DNA of 42,143 nt from UBA1038 sp964481445 (lineage in GTDB: Bacteria; Bacillota; Clostridia; Christensenellales; Aristaeellaceae): positions 1 to 42,143 of the forward strand of contig CAYZTQ010000007.1 of the NCBI GenBank assembly GCA_964481445.1, written 5' to 3'. A model generated the notes under the pieces. That model made no database searches, was not told the DNA's origin, and worked only from the letters and a program-made list of their open reading frames with translations. Each line of letters opens with the position of its first letter. Position 1 is the stretch's first letter. Below are positions 22,301 to 30,160 of this stretch, one piece after another. The position numbers and the translations under genes are program-made.

Positions 22301-23438
22301 TTTCCCCGGCGCGCTGACGGGCGTATTGATGCTGCCGGCGATGTATATGGCGGCGAAGCTGCTTACTAAAAAACGATTCTTTGCTTTTGCAGCGGCGGCG
22401 CTGCTGGCGCTGGACGGCATGCATTTCGCGCAGACGCGCATCGCGACCATCGACAGCTTTGCCACATTGTTTATACTCTGGTCGTATTACTTCATGTTCC
22501 GCTATGCTGTGGACAGAAATACGGGGCACAGATTCAAAAGTGATCTTGTCAATCTGGGCCTTTCCGGCCTGTTCATGGGCTTTGCCATAGCAAGTAAGTG
22601 GACGGGATTCTATGCCGGCGCCGGGCTGGCTGTGATTTTCTTCTGGTCACTCTCTCGCAGGGTGCAGGAAGGGATGATGGCCGGGCAGCTTGCGGAAGGA
22701 CAGGAAGAGCGGGAAAAGCAGCCTCAGATCAGGCGCGTGGCGGAGGAATGGCCGCGCAGACTGCTGCTGACGCTTGGCTGGTGCATCCTGTTTTTTATCC
22801 TGGTGCCTGCCTTCATTTATTATATCTCTTTCCTGCCGTGGTTTATGCGCACGCCGGGTGGCTTGACGGTTCAAAAGGTCTGGGATGCCAGCGTCAGTAT
22901 GTTCAAATACCATTCGGTTAAAGGTTTTGGGATGGATCATCCCTACTATTCGCCGTGGTATGAATGGCCGCTGATCCTTAAGCCCTTCTACTTTTATGCC
23001 GGCAAGCGCATCGGCGATACCGGCAGTACCATCATGAGCTTCGGCAATCCCGCCGTCTGGTGGGGAGGCTTTGCCGCGATGCTGATCTTGATTGGCCTAT
23101 ATGTCAGGCGGAGCGTCAGGCCGGATGACGATCGGGAAGACCATGGCCCGCTGCTTCTCATTATTGGCTACATGGCGCAGTACGCGCCTTGGATGCTTGT
23201 GCCGCGCGGAACCTATCTGTATCATTATTTCCCGTCGGTTCCCTTCATCGCGTTGGCCGCTGCGCTTGTGCTCTATTATCTGTATGCGCGCAGCAGGCGC
23301 TTTGGCCTTATCGCGGCGGGGGTTTATCTGCTGCTGGCGCTGGCGCTGTTCATCGGCTTTTTCCCATACTATTCCGGCATCCGCGTGTCAGCTGCCTGGT
23401 TGAACGCGATGCGGTGGTTCCCGAGAATCTATTACTGA
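19383..23438 (+). CDS. Double GT-C glycosyltransferase: Gpi18-like module fused to PMT (GT39) module
   Basis: The 1351-residue membrane protein has an unusual layout. Residues 5-22 form a signal/anchor helix. Residues 30-190 are a soluble beta-sandwich with N-L-x-x-x-x-D-F-E, like carbohydrate-binding modules. A helix lies at about 219-240. From about 255 to 720 there is a first multi-pass GT-C module with D-I-G-C-F-x-x-W (near 283), D-Y-P-P-G-Y-M (near 311) and M-H-E-R-Y-L-F-P (near 616), as in Gpi18-related mannosyltransferases. Another sandwich (about 785-880) resembles F5/8 type C. From 910 a protein mannosyltransferase module follows, with F-D-E-I-Y-H-A-R (catalytic D-E, near 921), S-H-P-P-L-G-K (near 948) and Y-x-S-P-W-Y-E-W-P (near 1188). 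It probably transfers sugars from polyprenyl phosphates to proteins or glycans outside the membrane. Confidence 0.85.
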   Translation: MNKKTPYFIIAAILAAAAFLMLLAGRGQPQPVYGVNLLKNADFEKVTDELLPEAWLPDAYERLPGTSLFEMTEGRSGQGILVNNIEYNDARFMQTVAVAPNTLYELSAFIKADAGEGKGANVSVADVFIDWQSLQNTENGWKQIKNYGRTGPAQKELTVYARLGGYSAESLGTAAFDDLALVALKEAPEGVTVERWETWDGNHAGAQAASADEKAAAPAWPWLLIIALVWTMAAYALAKRAEREEARELARVEKGYVPQLIALLAAAILTRLAIAVLVPGYGVDIGCFTAWSDRMYHVGPAEFYLTDQHSDYPPGYMLVLWLIGLTGNLLGTGTTELMVKLPAIFADALAVVLLFRFAAQSVKRRAALCLAALYAFNPLLYASGAAWGQVDSLHTALIVVVVILVLGGRWKVALPLYTLSVLMKPQALMFGPLGLAALVLWLLKQDRRGKWKDVLIGAAASLLVAAVVIVPFSLKQKDADWLIKLYSGTMNYYSYATVNATNLYFLFGLNWQPTENAAPFLLRLVGAASLTAPVAVYWLNERKQIGKRELILISCSLLPAFASVILPVSLGLTGTLLMISGFLLVLVRFIMEGSLDNLPLLGAVMLTVFCVFGAMMHERYLFPAIALLMLAYIRRRDRQILLLMVVLSVLTFLNVGIALDRGVRIGGVPGHLAAPSFGIVSDSEWLEYLLSAGEVLAGALAVYVGLVQSRLRLPVRKLPAIWERGSASGREERRRKLILNRILHPEKTQRLDAKDWLLMLGVTLVYAALALSNLGATKAPQKPWISTAEENTAVFDLGSVRRFNVLYYPGIEQRSESEIEVSVSSDGERWLSYPAQVDDGTCFQWVYVRESVRGGSTLDLEGRYLKIYAPNRLTTIMEILAREAGTDNPIRLSLISGRGEALIDEQDTLDGDPSWYNSAYFDEIYHARTGYEHANAIRGLEPNNTYETSHPPLGKVLIALSTMIFGMTPFGWRFPGALTGVLMLPAMYMAAKLLTKKRFFAFAAAALLALDGMHFAQTRIATIDSFATLFILWSYYFMFRYAVDRNTGHRFKSDLVNLGLSGLFMGFAIASKWTGFYAGAGLAVIFFWSLSRRVQEGMMAGQLAEGQEEREKQPQIRRVAEEWPRRLLLTLGWCILFFILVPAFIYYISFLPWFMRTPGGLTVQKVWDASVSMFKYHSVKGFGMDHPYYSPWYEWPLILKPFYFYAGKRIGDTGSTIMSFGNPAVWWGGFAAMLILIGLYVRRSVRPDDDREDHGPLLLIIGYMAQYAPWMLVPRGTYLYHYFPSVPFIALAAALVLYYLYARSRRFGLIAAGVYLLLALALFIGFFPYYSGIRVSAAWLNAMRWFPRIYY

Positions 23439-23453
23439 TATGAAGGAGGCAGC

Positions 23454-25001
23454 ATGCTTGCCAGAACCCTTTGCTTTGCGCTGAATGGTATCCAGGGGGA
23501 ACCGGTCACGGTCGAGGCGGATGTTTCAAGCAGCGATAAGTTTGCCTTTAACCTTGTCGGTCTGCCTGACGCCGCTGTGAAAGAGAGCAGGGAACGCGTA
23601 TTTGCCGCCCTCAAAAACAGCGGTTTCACACAGCCCTTTGTGCGTACCACGGTGAATCTTTCTCCCGCAGACTTGCGCAAGGAGGGAACGGCCTTCGACC
23701 TGCCAATCGCGGTGGCCATCATCATAGCCAGCAGGCAGTCAAGAGCCTATGGGCTGGAAGATACCGTGCTGCTTGGCGAATTGGCGCTGGATGGGAGCCT
23801 GCTGCCCGTGCATGGCGCGCTTTCGCTTGTTGTTGCCGCCAAAGAATTGGGGTATACGAAAGTTGTGCTGCCCCGGACGAACGGCGCCGAAGTGGAGTCT
23901 GTGGAGGGGATGGAGGTGTATCCGGCCCGCTGCTTATATGAGGTCGTTCATCATCTGTCCGGCAAGGCGCCGATCCCTGCGCAGATTCAAAAGAGCTATG
24001 CCGAATGCCTGGCTGAACAAACGATCGAAGCGGACCTGAGCAGCGTGCGCGGGCAGCGGTTTGCCAAACGCGCGCTGGAGGTAGCGGCGGCCGGCGGACA
24101 CAATCTGCTCATGGTCGGCGTCCCCGGGTCGGGCAAGACCATGCTGGCCCGCTGCCTGCCCGGCATTCTGCCCCTGATGACGCAGGAAGAGGCCTTTGAA
24201 ACCACCCGCATACATGGGGCTGCCGGTTTGATTGAGCCGGGTCAGGGCCTGATGACCGTGCGTCCCTTCAGAACGCCGCATCACTCCGCTTCCATGGCGG
24301 CGCTGGTCGGCGGCGGAACAAACGCAAGGCCCGGCGAGGTATCCTTAGCGCATAACGGCGTTTTATTTCTGGACGAAATGCCGGAATACCCGCGTCAGGT
24401 GCTTGAAGCGCTGCGGCAGCCTTTGGAAGACGGCGTCGCGACGGTTTCCCGTGTCAGGGCGCACTCGCGCTACCTGTCCCGCTGCATGCTGGTCGCCAGC
24501 ATGAACCCCTGCCCCTGCGGGTATTTTGGCAGCAGAACCAAAGCCTGCCGCTGCGGCAGCCATGAAATCAGAAAATATCTGGACCGGATATCGGGTCCCC
24601 TGCTTGACCGAATTGATATTCAGGTGGAGGTGGATTCGGTCCCTGTTGAAGAAATCAGCGCCGCTTCGGACGCGGAAAGCAGCGCACGGGTGCGCGAGCG
24701 GGTTATCCTGGCAAGAGACAGGCAACTCAGGCGCTTTGTGGGAACGGGAATCAGGCTCAACTCGCAGATGGAGGGCAAACACATAGAGGAACTGGCGCTC
24801 GTGCAGCCGGAGGCCATGGCGCTGCTTCACCGGGCGATACAGCAGCGCGGGCTGAGCATGCGCGCGTACAGCCGCATCATCAAAGTGGCACGCACGATAG
24901 CGGATCTCGCTTCGGAAGAACAGGTCGGCACTGCTGCCATGGCCGAGGCGATACAATACCGGCTTATAGACAGTAAATATTGGGGAGACGCGCATGGTTG
25001 A
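23454..25001 (+). CDS. comM: YifB/ComM-family Mg-chelatase-like AAA+ ATPase
   Basis: The 515-residue protein has the ChlI-type N-terminal domain (residues 1-170: G-L-P-D-A-A-V-K-E-S-R-E-R, N-L-S-P-A-D-x-R-K-E-G, F-D-L-P-I-A), an AAA+ core with Walker A G-V-P-G-S-G-K-T-M (about 221-229), Walker B F-L-D-E-M-P-E (about 305-311), M-N-P-C-P-C-G-Y-F (about 350-358), and a C-terminal lid. In naturally transformable bacteria ComM acts as a hexameric branch-migration helicase that widens incoming DNA during recombination. Being directly followed by dprA (8-base overlap) supports a DNA-processing role. AAGGAGG precedes the ATG. Confidence 0.93.
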   Translation: MLARTLCFALNGIQGEPVTVEADVSSSDKFAFNLVGLPDAAVKESRERVFAALKNSGFTQPFVRTTVNLSPADLRKEGTAFDLPIAVAIIIASRQSRAYGLEDTVLLGELALDGSLLPVHGALSLVVAAKELGYTKVVLPRTNGAEVESVEGMEVYPARCLYEVVHHLSGKAPIPAQIQKSYAECLAEQTIEADLSSVRGQRFAKRALEVAAAGGHNLLMVGVPGSGKTMLARCLPGILPLMTQEEAFETTRIHGAAGLIEPGQGLMTVRPFRTPHHSASMAALVGGGTNARPGEVSLAHNGVLFLDEMPEYPRQVLEALRQPLEDGVATVSRVRAHSRYLSRCMLVASMNPCPCGYFGSRTKACRCGSHEIRKYLDRISGPLLDRIDIQVEVDSVPVEEISAASDAESSARVRERVILARDRQLRRFVGTGIRLNSQMEGKHIEELALVQPEAMALLHRAIQQRGLSMRAYSRIIKVARTIADLASEEQVGTAAMAEAIQYRLIDSKYWGDAHG

Positions 25002-26091
25002 AAACGGCGAACAGCTCATCAGGCTGTGGCTCTCCCTTTCTGAAAGCCTGACCATCTCCGCAAGGCGGCGCCTGCTTGAGAATTTCGGCAGTTACCATGC
25101 TCTGCCTGAGCGTTTTCCATCGGGCTTCCATGGCCTTGCCGGCGACAAAGCCATTGAAGAACTGAATACCTTGAAGGGCATCGGCGTCGATAAGCTGCTG
25201 CTGCGGCTTGAAGAGCTTGGCATTCAGCTGTGCTTTCTGGGGGACACGGATTACCCGGGGCCGCTTGCCTCAATCCCCGACGCGCCGGACGTGCTTTTCT
25301 ATCGGGGCAGGTTGCCGGAGGGGGAGTACCGCGCGCTCTCTATTGTGGGCAGCCGCAGGGAAACAAGATACGGCAGAAATCAGGCTTTTTCGATAGCCCG
25401 TGATCTCGCGCGTGAAGGTGTAATCATTGTCTCGGGCCTTGCAAGGGGGATTGATACCGCGGCGCACCGGGGCGCGCTTGACGCCGGCGGCAGTACCATT
25501 GCGGTTTTAGGCAGCGGTCTCAGTCATATCTATCCGCAGGAGAATGAAAAGCTGGCGGAAGAGATCATCTCTTCGGGCGGAGCGGTGATCACCGAACTTC
25601 CGCCCGCCGCGGCTCCGCTTGCCTTCAGGTTTCCAGTAAGAAACCGCATTGTTTCCGGCTTGTCGCAGGGGTTGCTATTGGCGGAGGCCAGAGAAAAATC
25701 CGGAACCCTGATAACGGTCGGGCATGCGCTTGATCAGGGCAGAGAAGTGTTTGCCCTGCCGGGAGAGGTGGATTCTCCCGGAAGCTGCATCCCCAACCGG
25801 ATGATCCGGGAAGGCGCAAGGCTGTGCACCTGTGCTCAGGATATTCTGGAGGATATGGGCTGGGCGGAAGGGAGGCCGGCGCCGCAGCAGCTGAGCTTTC
25901 AGCAGATCGAGGCAACAGACGCGCAGCGTCCGATTGTGGACGCGCTCATGGAAGATGAGAAAGGCTTTGAAGAATTGCTCGATCTGACGGGGCTTGACGC
26001 GGCTTCGCTGAACCGGGAGCTTACCATGCTGGAGTTGGAAGGCGCGGTAGACGCGCTGCCGGGCAGGGTGTACAGGCTGTCAAGGCGTTGA
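24994..26091 (+). CDS. dprA: DNA processing protein DprA
   Basis: The 365-residue protein contains a helical N-terminal region, the Rossmann-like core with V-G-S-R-x-x-T-x-Y-G (about 113-122), S-G-L-A-R-G-I-D-T-A-A-H (about 147-158) and G-S-G-L-x-x-I-Y-P-x-E-N (about 174-185), and a winged-helix-like C-terminal tail. DprA protects incoming single-stranded DNA and loads RecA. It overlaps comM by eight bases. The combination suggests that the organism can, or could, take up DNA, although comM and dprA are also kept in species without known competence. Confidence 0.95.
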   Translation: MVENGEQLIRLWLSLSESLTISARRRLLENFGSYHALPERFPSGFHGLAGDKAIEELNTLKGIGVDKLLLRLEELGIQLCFLGDTDYPGPLASIPDAPDVLFYRGRLPEGEYRALSIVGSRRETRYGRNQAFSIARDLAREGVIIVSGLARGIDTAAHRGALDAGGSTIAVLGSGLSHIYPQENEKLAEEIISSGGAVITELPPAAAPLAFRFPVRNRIVSGLSQGLLLAEAREKSGTLITVGHALDQGREVFALPGEVDSPGSCIPNRMIREGARLCTCAQDILEDMGWAEGRPAPQQLSFQQIEATDAQRPIVDALMEDEKGFEELLDLTGLDAASLNRELTMLELEGAVDALPGRVYRLSRR

Positions 26092-26117
26092 ATTTGAGCC
26101 TTTTCCATCATCCCGGT

Positions 26118-26147
26118 TTGACAAGCCTCTGTTTCAGAGGCTATTAT
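26118..26147 (+). promoter_or_regulatory. topA promoter with a palindrome filling the spacer
   Basis: Consensus TTGACA (26118-26123) and TATTAT (26142-26147) are 18 bases apart. The spacer is almost wholly occupied by a perfect 8-bp inverted repeat, AGCCTCTG (26124-26131) and CAGAGGCT (26135-26142), with a three-base loop. The palindrome could be an operator, a supercoiling-sensitive element, or a hairpin ending dprA transcription; it lacks a T-run. Confidence 0.7.
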
Positions 26148-26191
26148 TCGGACTGATCCTGTCGGATGGAAACTGTATTTTGGAGGAAACT

Positions 26192-28309
26192 GTGTCCGTA
26201 TCACGTAAACTGGTTATTGTTGAGTCACCCGCCAAGGCGCATGCTATCGAAAAATTCCTTGGCAGAAGCTATAAGGTAGAGGCCTCTCAGGGCCATGTCC
26301 GCGATTTGCCCAAATCCCGCATCGGCATTTCGCCCGAGAACGATTTTCAGATGGATTACATTACCATCCACGGCAAGGGCGACCTGCTGGCGAAGCTTCG
26401 AAAGGAAGCGAAGACGGCCAAGGATATCTTCCTCGCGACTGACCCTGACCGGGAAGGGGAGGCGATTTCCTGGCACCTGGCGCAGGCGCTGAAGCTGGAT
26501 CCGGAGCAGGTCAAGCGGGTTGAGTTTCATGAAATCACGAAAAAGGCTGTTACCGAAGCCGTTAAAAACCCCCGTACCATTGATATGGATCTGGTGGACG
26601 CGCAGCAGGCAAGGCGCGCCCTTGACAGGCTGGTGGGGTATAAGATCAGTCCGCTGCTCTGGGCAAAGGTACGTAAGGGTCTCTCGGCCGGACGTGTCCA
26701 GAGCGTGGCCACCCGCATGATTGTGGACCGTGAAGAAGAGATTGAGGCTTTTATTCCCGAAGAATACTGGGATGTGTACGCGGACATTTCGGTCGCCTGC
26801 GAGAGCGGAAAAGCCCTTCCGCTGAAAGCCAAGCTGACGCAGCTGAGCGGAAAGAAGGCAGACCTTTCTTCAAAAGACCAGGCGAAAGCCGCGCAGCTGG
26901 CGGTTGAAAAGGCCGATCTGGCGGTGAAATCAATCAAAACCAAGGAGAGGTTTAAACATCCCGCGCCTCCCTTTACCACGTCGACGCTGCAGCAGGAAGC
27001 GTCCCGCAAGCTGAATTTCACCATCTCCAAAACCATGCAGATTGTGCAGGGCCTGTATGAGGGCGTGGATCTTGGCAAAGAAGGCACGCAGGGCCTTGTC
27101 AGCTATATCCGCACGGACTCCGTGCGTGTCAGCGAGGAGGCGCTGGCGTCCGCGCGCGAGGCCATCCTCGGCCGGTATGGGGAGAGCTATCTGCCCGCCA
27201 AGGCCAATGTATACAAGGGACGTACTACTGCGCAGGATGCGCACGAAGCCATCCGCCCCACCCAGTCTTCCCGCACACCCGACAGCATCAAGCAGTATCT
27301 CAGCCTCGACCAATACAAGCTGTACAAGCTGATTTATTCGCGCTTTATTGCCAGCCAGATGACGGATGCACGCTATGACACCGTGACGCTCGAAGTCGCC
27401 GGTCCCAAAGTGCTGCTGCGCTATTATGGTGAGCACAAGGCCTTCGCCGGCTTTACCGCTGTGTATGAAGAGGGAACCGACGAAGCCGATGAAAAAGTGG
27501 ACACCAAGCTGCCGAAATGCGAAGCGGGCAGCCCTGTTCAGCTGAAACAGGTCAACGCGGAGCAGCACTTCACGCAGCCGCCTTCCCGCTATACGGAAGC
27601 TTCGCTGGTTAAAGAGTTAGAGGAACTCGGCATCGGACGCCCCTCTACCTACGCGCCGACGGTTTCCACGATTATCGCCCGCGGCTATGTATCGCGCGAA
27701 AAGAAGCGTCTGTACCCGACAGAGCTGGGCCGTATGGTGACGGGCCTGATGGTGGATTACTTCGACCAGATTGTGGATACTGATTTTACCGCCCAGATGG
27801 AAAACGAACTGGACAGCGTGGAAGCAGGCAGCAAGGAATGGCAGAAGGTTCTGGCGGAATTCTACCCTGATTTTGAAAAGAAGCTGGAACGGGCGGAAAA
27901 GGACATTGAGAAGATCGTCATCGAAGATGAGAAAAGCGATGTCATCTGTGATAAATGCGGCGCTGTGATGGTCTACAAGAACGGACGCTTTGGCCGTTTC
28001 CTTGCCTGCCCCAATTTTCCCGAGTGCCGCAATACGCAGCCTATCCTGACCTATATCGGTGTCAAGTGCCCGCAGTGCGGCGGTGAATTGCTTGAAAAGA
28101 CCAGCAAGAAGAACCGCAAATTTTACGGCTGCGAGCATTATCCCCAGTGTGATTTCGTTTCCTGGGAAATGCCGGTCAGCAAGCCCTGCCCGCAGTGCGG
28201 CAGCTATATGACCGTCAAACGGCGCAGGAACGGTTCTCTGCTGCTTTGCTCCAATGAGGCCTGCCGCCACCGCGAACCCTATGAGGAGGCTGAAGCGGAT
28301 CATGACTGA
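26192..28309 (+). CDS. topA: DNA topoisomerase I
   Basis: The 705-residue type IA topoisomerase has the TOPRIM motif V-I-V-E-S-P-A-K-A (8-16), A-T-D-P-D-R-E-G-E-A-I (about 82-92), the active-site Tyr in L-V-S-Y-I-R-T-D-S (near 305), and three C-terminal four-cysteine zinc fingers (about 586-705). It relaxes negative supercoils through a 5'-phosphotyrosine intermediate. GTG at 26192 was chosen because GGAGG (26182-26186) precedes it; an in-frame TTG at 26180 overlaps that site and is disfavoured. It overlaps trmFO by eight bases, in the common topA-trmFO-hslVU order. Confidence 0.97.
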   Translation: MSVSRKLVIVESPAKAHAIEKFLGRSYKVEASQGHVRDLPKSRIGISPENDFQMDYITIHGKGDLLAKLRKEAKTAKDIFLATDPDREGEAISWHLAQALKLDPEQVKRVEFHEITKKAVTEAVKNPRTIDMDLVDAQQARRALDRLVGYKISPLLWAKVRKGLSAGRVQSVATRMIVDREEEIEAFIPEEYWDVYADISVACESGKALPLKAKLTQLSGKKADLSSKDQAKAAQLAVEKADLAVKSIKTKERFKHPAPPFTTSTLQQEASRKLNFTISKTMQIVQGLYEGVDLGKEGTQGLVSYIRTDSVRVSEEALASAREAILGRYGESYLPAKANVYKGRTTAQDAHEAIRPTQSSRTPDSIKQYLSLDQYKLYKLIYSRFIASQMTDARYDTVTLEVAGPKVLLRYYGEHKAFAGFTAVYEEGTDEADEKVDTKLPKCEAGSPVQLKQVNAEQHFTQPPSRYTEASLVKELEELGIGRPSTYAPTVSTIIARGYVSREKKRLYPTELGRMVTGLMVDYFDQIVDTDFTAQMENELDSVEAGSKEWQKVLAEFYPDFEKKLERAEKDIEKIVIEDEKSDVICDKCGAVMVYKNGRFGRFLACPNFPECRNTQPILTYIGVKCPQCGGELLEKTSKKNRKFYGCEHYPQCDFVSWEMPVSKPCPQCGSYMTVKRRRNGSLLLCSNEACRHREPYEEAEADHD

Positions 28310-29609
28310 ACCCGGCGCCCTTGTGATCGGGGCTGGCCTTGCTGGCTGTGAGGCCGCCTGGCAGCTGCTTCAGCGGGGAATCTCCGTTACGCTTTGCGAT
28401 ATGAAGCCGGGCAAAAAGAGCCCTGCCCATACTTCCGATTCTTTTGCGGAACTGGTCTGTTCCAACTCGCTTCGTTCCGACAGGCTGCAAAACGCCGCCG
28501 GCCTGCTGAAAGAGGAAATGCGGCGGCTCGATTCTCTGATTATGCGGGCGGCGGATGAGGCGCGGGTGCCTGCAGGAGGTGCGCTGGCCGTTGACCGAGA
28601 TTTGTTTTCCGGATATATCACCAGCACGCTCAAGCAGCATCCTCATCTGCGCTTTGTGGAAAATGAAGTGACCGAGCTGCCGGAGGAGAACGCGGTCATC
28701 GCGACCGGGCCGCTTACCTCGGATGCTCTCAGCCAGTCGATCGCCAAAATGCCGGGGCTCAATGCTCTGCATTTTTATGATGCGGCTGCGCCCATCGTGA
28801 CAAAGGATTCCATTGACATGAGCAGAGCCTTCTGCGCTTCGCGCTACGGCCGGGGGGAGAATGATTATATCAACTGCCCCATGGACGAGGCGGAGTATAG
28901 AGCTTTTTATCAGGCCTTGATACATGCCGAAACCGCTCCGGTTCACGGCTTTGAAGAAAACAAGGTATTTGAAGGCTGCATGCCGGTCGAATCCATGGCC
29001 AGACGCGGAGAGATGGCGCTTGCTTTCGGGCCGCTCAAGCCGGTCGGCCTGATCGACCCAAGAACGGGGAAACGTCCCTTCGCGGTGCTTCAGCTTCGCC
29101 GGGATGACGCGTCAGACAGTTTGTATAACCTGGTAGGCTTTCAAACCCGGCTGAAGTTTGGAGAACAAAAGCGGGTCTTTGGCATGATCCCCGGCCTTGA
29201 GCAGGCGGAGTTTGCTCGCTACGGTGTGATGCACCGCAATACCTTTATCAACGCGCCCGAGTTGCTTGGGCCGGATTTTATGCTAAAGGGCAGCGCAGGG
29301 GTCTATTTTGTCGGGCAGATGACGGGGGTAGAGGGATATATTGAAAGCGCCGCTTCCGGGCTGGCCGCCGGCATTCAGCTGGCTCTGCGGATGCAGGGGA
29401 AAGAGGCGGCTGTTTTTCCCACGAATACAGCCATCGGCAGCCTGTGCCGATATGTATCGACGTTTAACAGAAACTATCAGCCGATGCATGTGTCTTTCGG
29501 CTTGATTGACCCTTTGCAGGAAAGAATCAGAAAAAAAGAAGACCGTTATCTCAGAGTGTCCGAGCTGGCGCTTGAGAGCCTTGAGGCTTTCAAGCTTCAG
29601 CTTGCCTGA
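28302..29609 (+). CDS. trmFO: Folate- and FAD-dependent tRNA m5U54 methyltransferase
   Basis: The 435-residue flavoprotein has G-A-G-L-A-G-C-E-A-A (10-19) for FAD, M-K-P-x-x-x-S-P-A-H (34-43) and F-A-E-L-V-C-S-N-S-L-R-S-D (48-60). Cys53 and Cys226 fall at the same numbers as the two functional cysteines of the Bacillus subtilis enzyme, which supports ATG 28302 as the start. The enzyme makes ribothymidine at position 54 of tRNAs using methylenetetrahydrofolate. The ATG lies within the topA end (8-base overlap), with GAGGAGG 12 bases upstream. An ATG at 28281 is a weaker alternative. Confidence 0.96.
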   Translation: MTEPGALVIGAGLAGCEAAWQLLQRGISVTLCDMKPGKKSPAHTSDSFAELVCSNSLRSDRLQNAAGLLKEEMRRLDSLIMRAADEARVPAGGALAVDRDLFSGYITSTLKQHPHLRFVENEVTELPEENAVIATGPLTSDALSQSIAKMPGLNALHFYDAAAPIVTKDSIDMSRAFCASRYGRGENDYINCPMDEAEYRAFYQALIHAETAPVHGFEENKVFEGCMPVESMARRGEMALAFGPLKPVGLIDPRTGKRPFAVLQLRRDDASDSLYNLVGFQTRLKFGEQKRVFGMIPGLEQAEFARYGVMHRNTFINAPELLGPDFMLKGSAGVYFVGQMTGVEGYIESAASGLAAGIQLALRMQGKEAAVFPTNTAIGSLCRYVSTFNRNYQPMHVSFGLIDPLQERIRKKEDRYLRVSELALESLEAFKLQLA

Positions 29610-29626
29610 CAGACGAGGAGGAAAGC

Positions 29627-30160
29627 ATGGAACTAAAGGGGACCACCATCTGCGCCGTGCGGCGCAACGGCAAAACAGCCATTGCCGGCGACGGTCAGGT
29701 GACCATGGGACAGAATACTATTTTTAAGGCTTCCGCGCGTAAAGTGCGGCGCATCTATCAGGATAAGGTAGTCGTCGGCTTTGCGGGCACGGTGGCGGAT
29801 GCCTACGCGTTGAGCGATCGGTTTGAAGAGAAGCTTGTGCAGTTCAGCGGCAATTTTGAGCGCGCGGCGGTGGAGCTTGCCAAAGAGTGGCGCAGCGACA
29901 AAGCCATGCGCAAGCTGGAAGCGATGCTGATTGCGGCGGATGCCGATAACCTGCTGATCATGTCCGGCACGGGCGAGGTCATTTCACCCGATGACGGCAT
30001 CTGCGCGATTGGTTCGGGCGGAAACTACGCGCTGGCTGCTGCGCGGGCGCTGTGTGAAAATACGGAGCTGTCCGCGAAGGAGATTGCGCTGAAGTCTCTT
30101 CACATCGCGGCTTCCATCTGCGTCTTCACCAACGACAATATCTATGTGGAGGAGCTATGA
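29627..30160 (+). CDS. hslV: ATP-dependent protease subunit HslV
   Basis: The 177-residue proteasome-like peptidase has the N-terminal G-T-T-I-C-A-V (5-11), G-D-G-Q-V-T-M-G (22-29) and the A-R-K-V-R-R (37-42) motif. By homology the catalytic nucleophile is a threonine (Thr6) exposed after removal of the first five residues. It forms a double hexamer capped by HslU. The gene overlaps hslU by four bases (ATGA), so the two subunits are made together. Confidence 0.95.
   Translation: MELKGTTICAVRRNGKTAIAGDGQVTMGQNTIFKASARKVRRIYQDKVVVGFAGTVADAYALSDRFEEKLVQFSGNFERAAVELAKEWRSDKAMRKLEAMLIAADADNLLIMSGTGEVISPDDGICAIGSGGNYALAAARALCENTELSAKEIALKSLHIAASICVFTNDNIYVEEL

Noticed and set aside
26118..26147. 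Palindrome as a normal Rho-independent terminator of dprA
   Set aside because: No T-run follows (ATTATTCGG), and the arms fall exactly between good -35 and -10 hexamers; kept as a promoter feature with the terminator role as a minor option.
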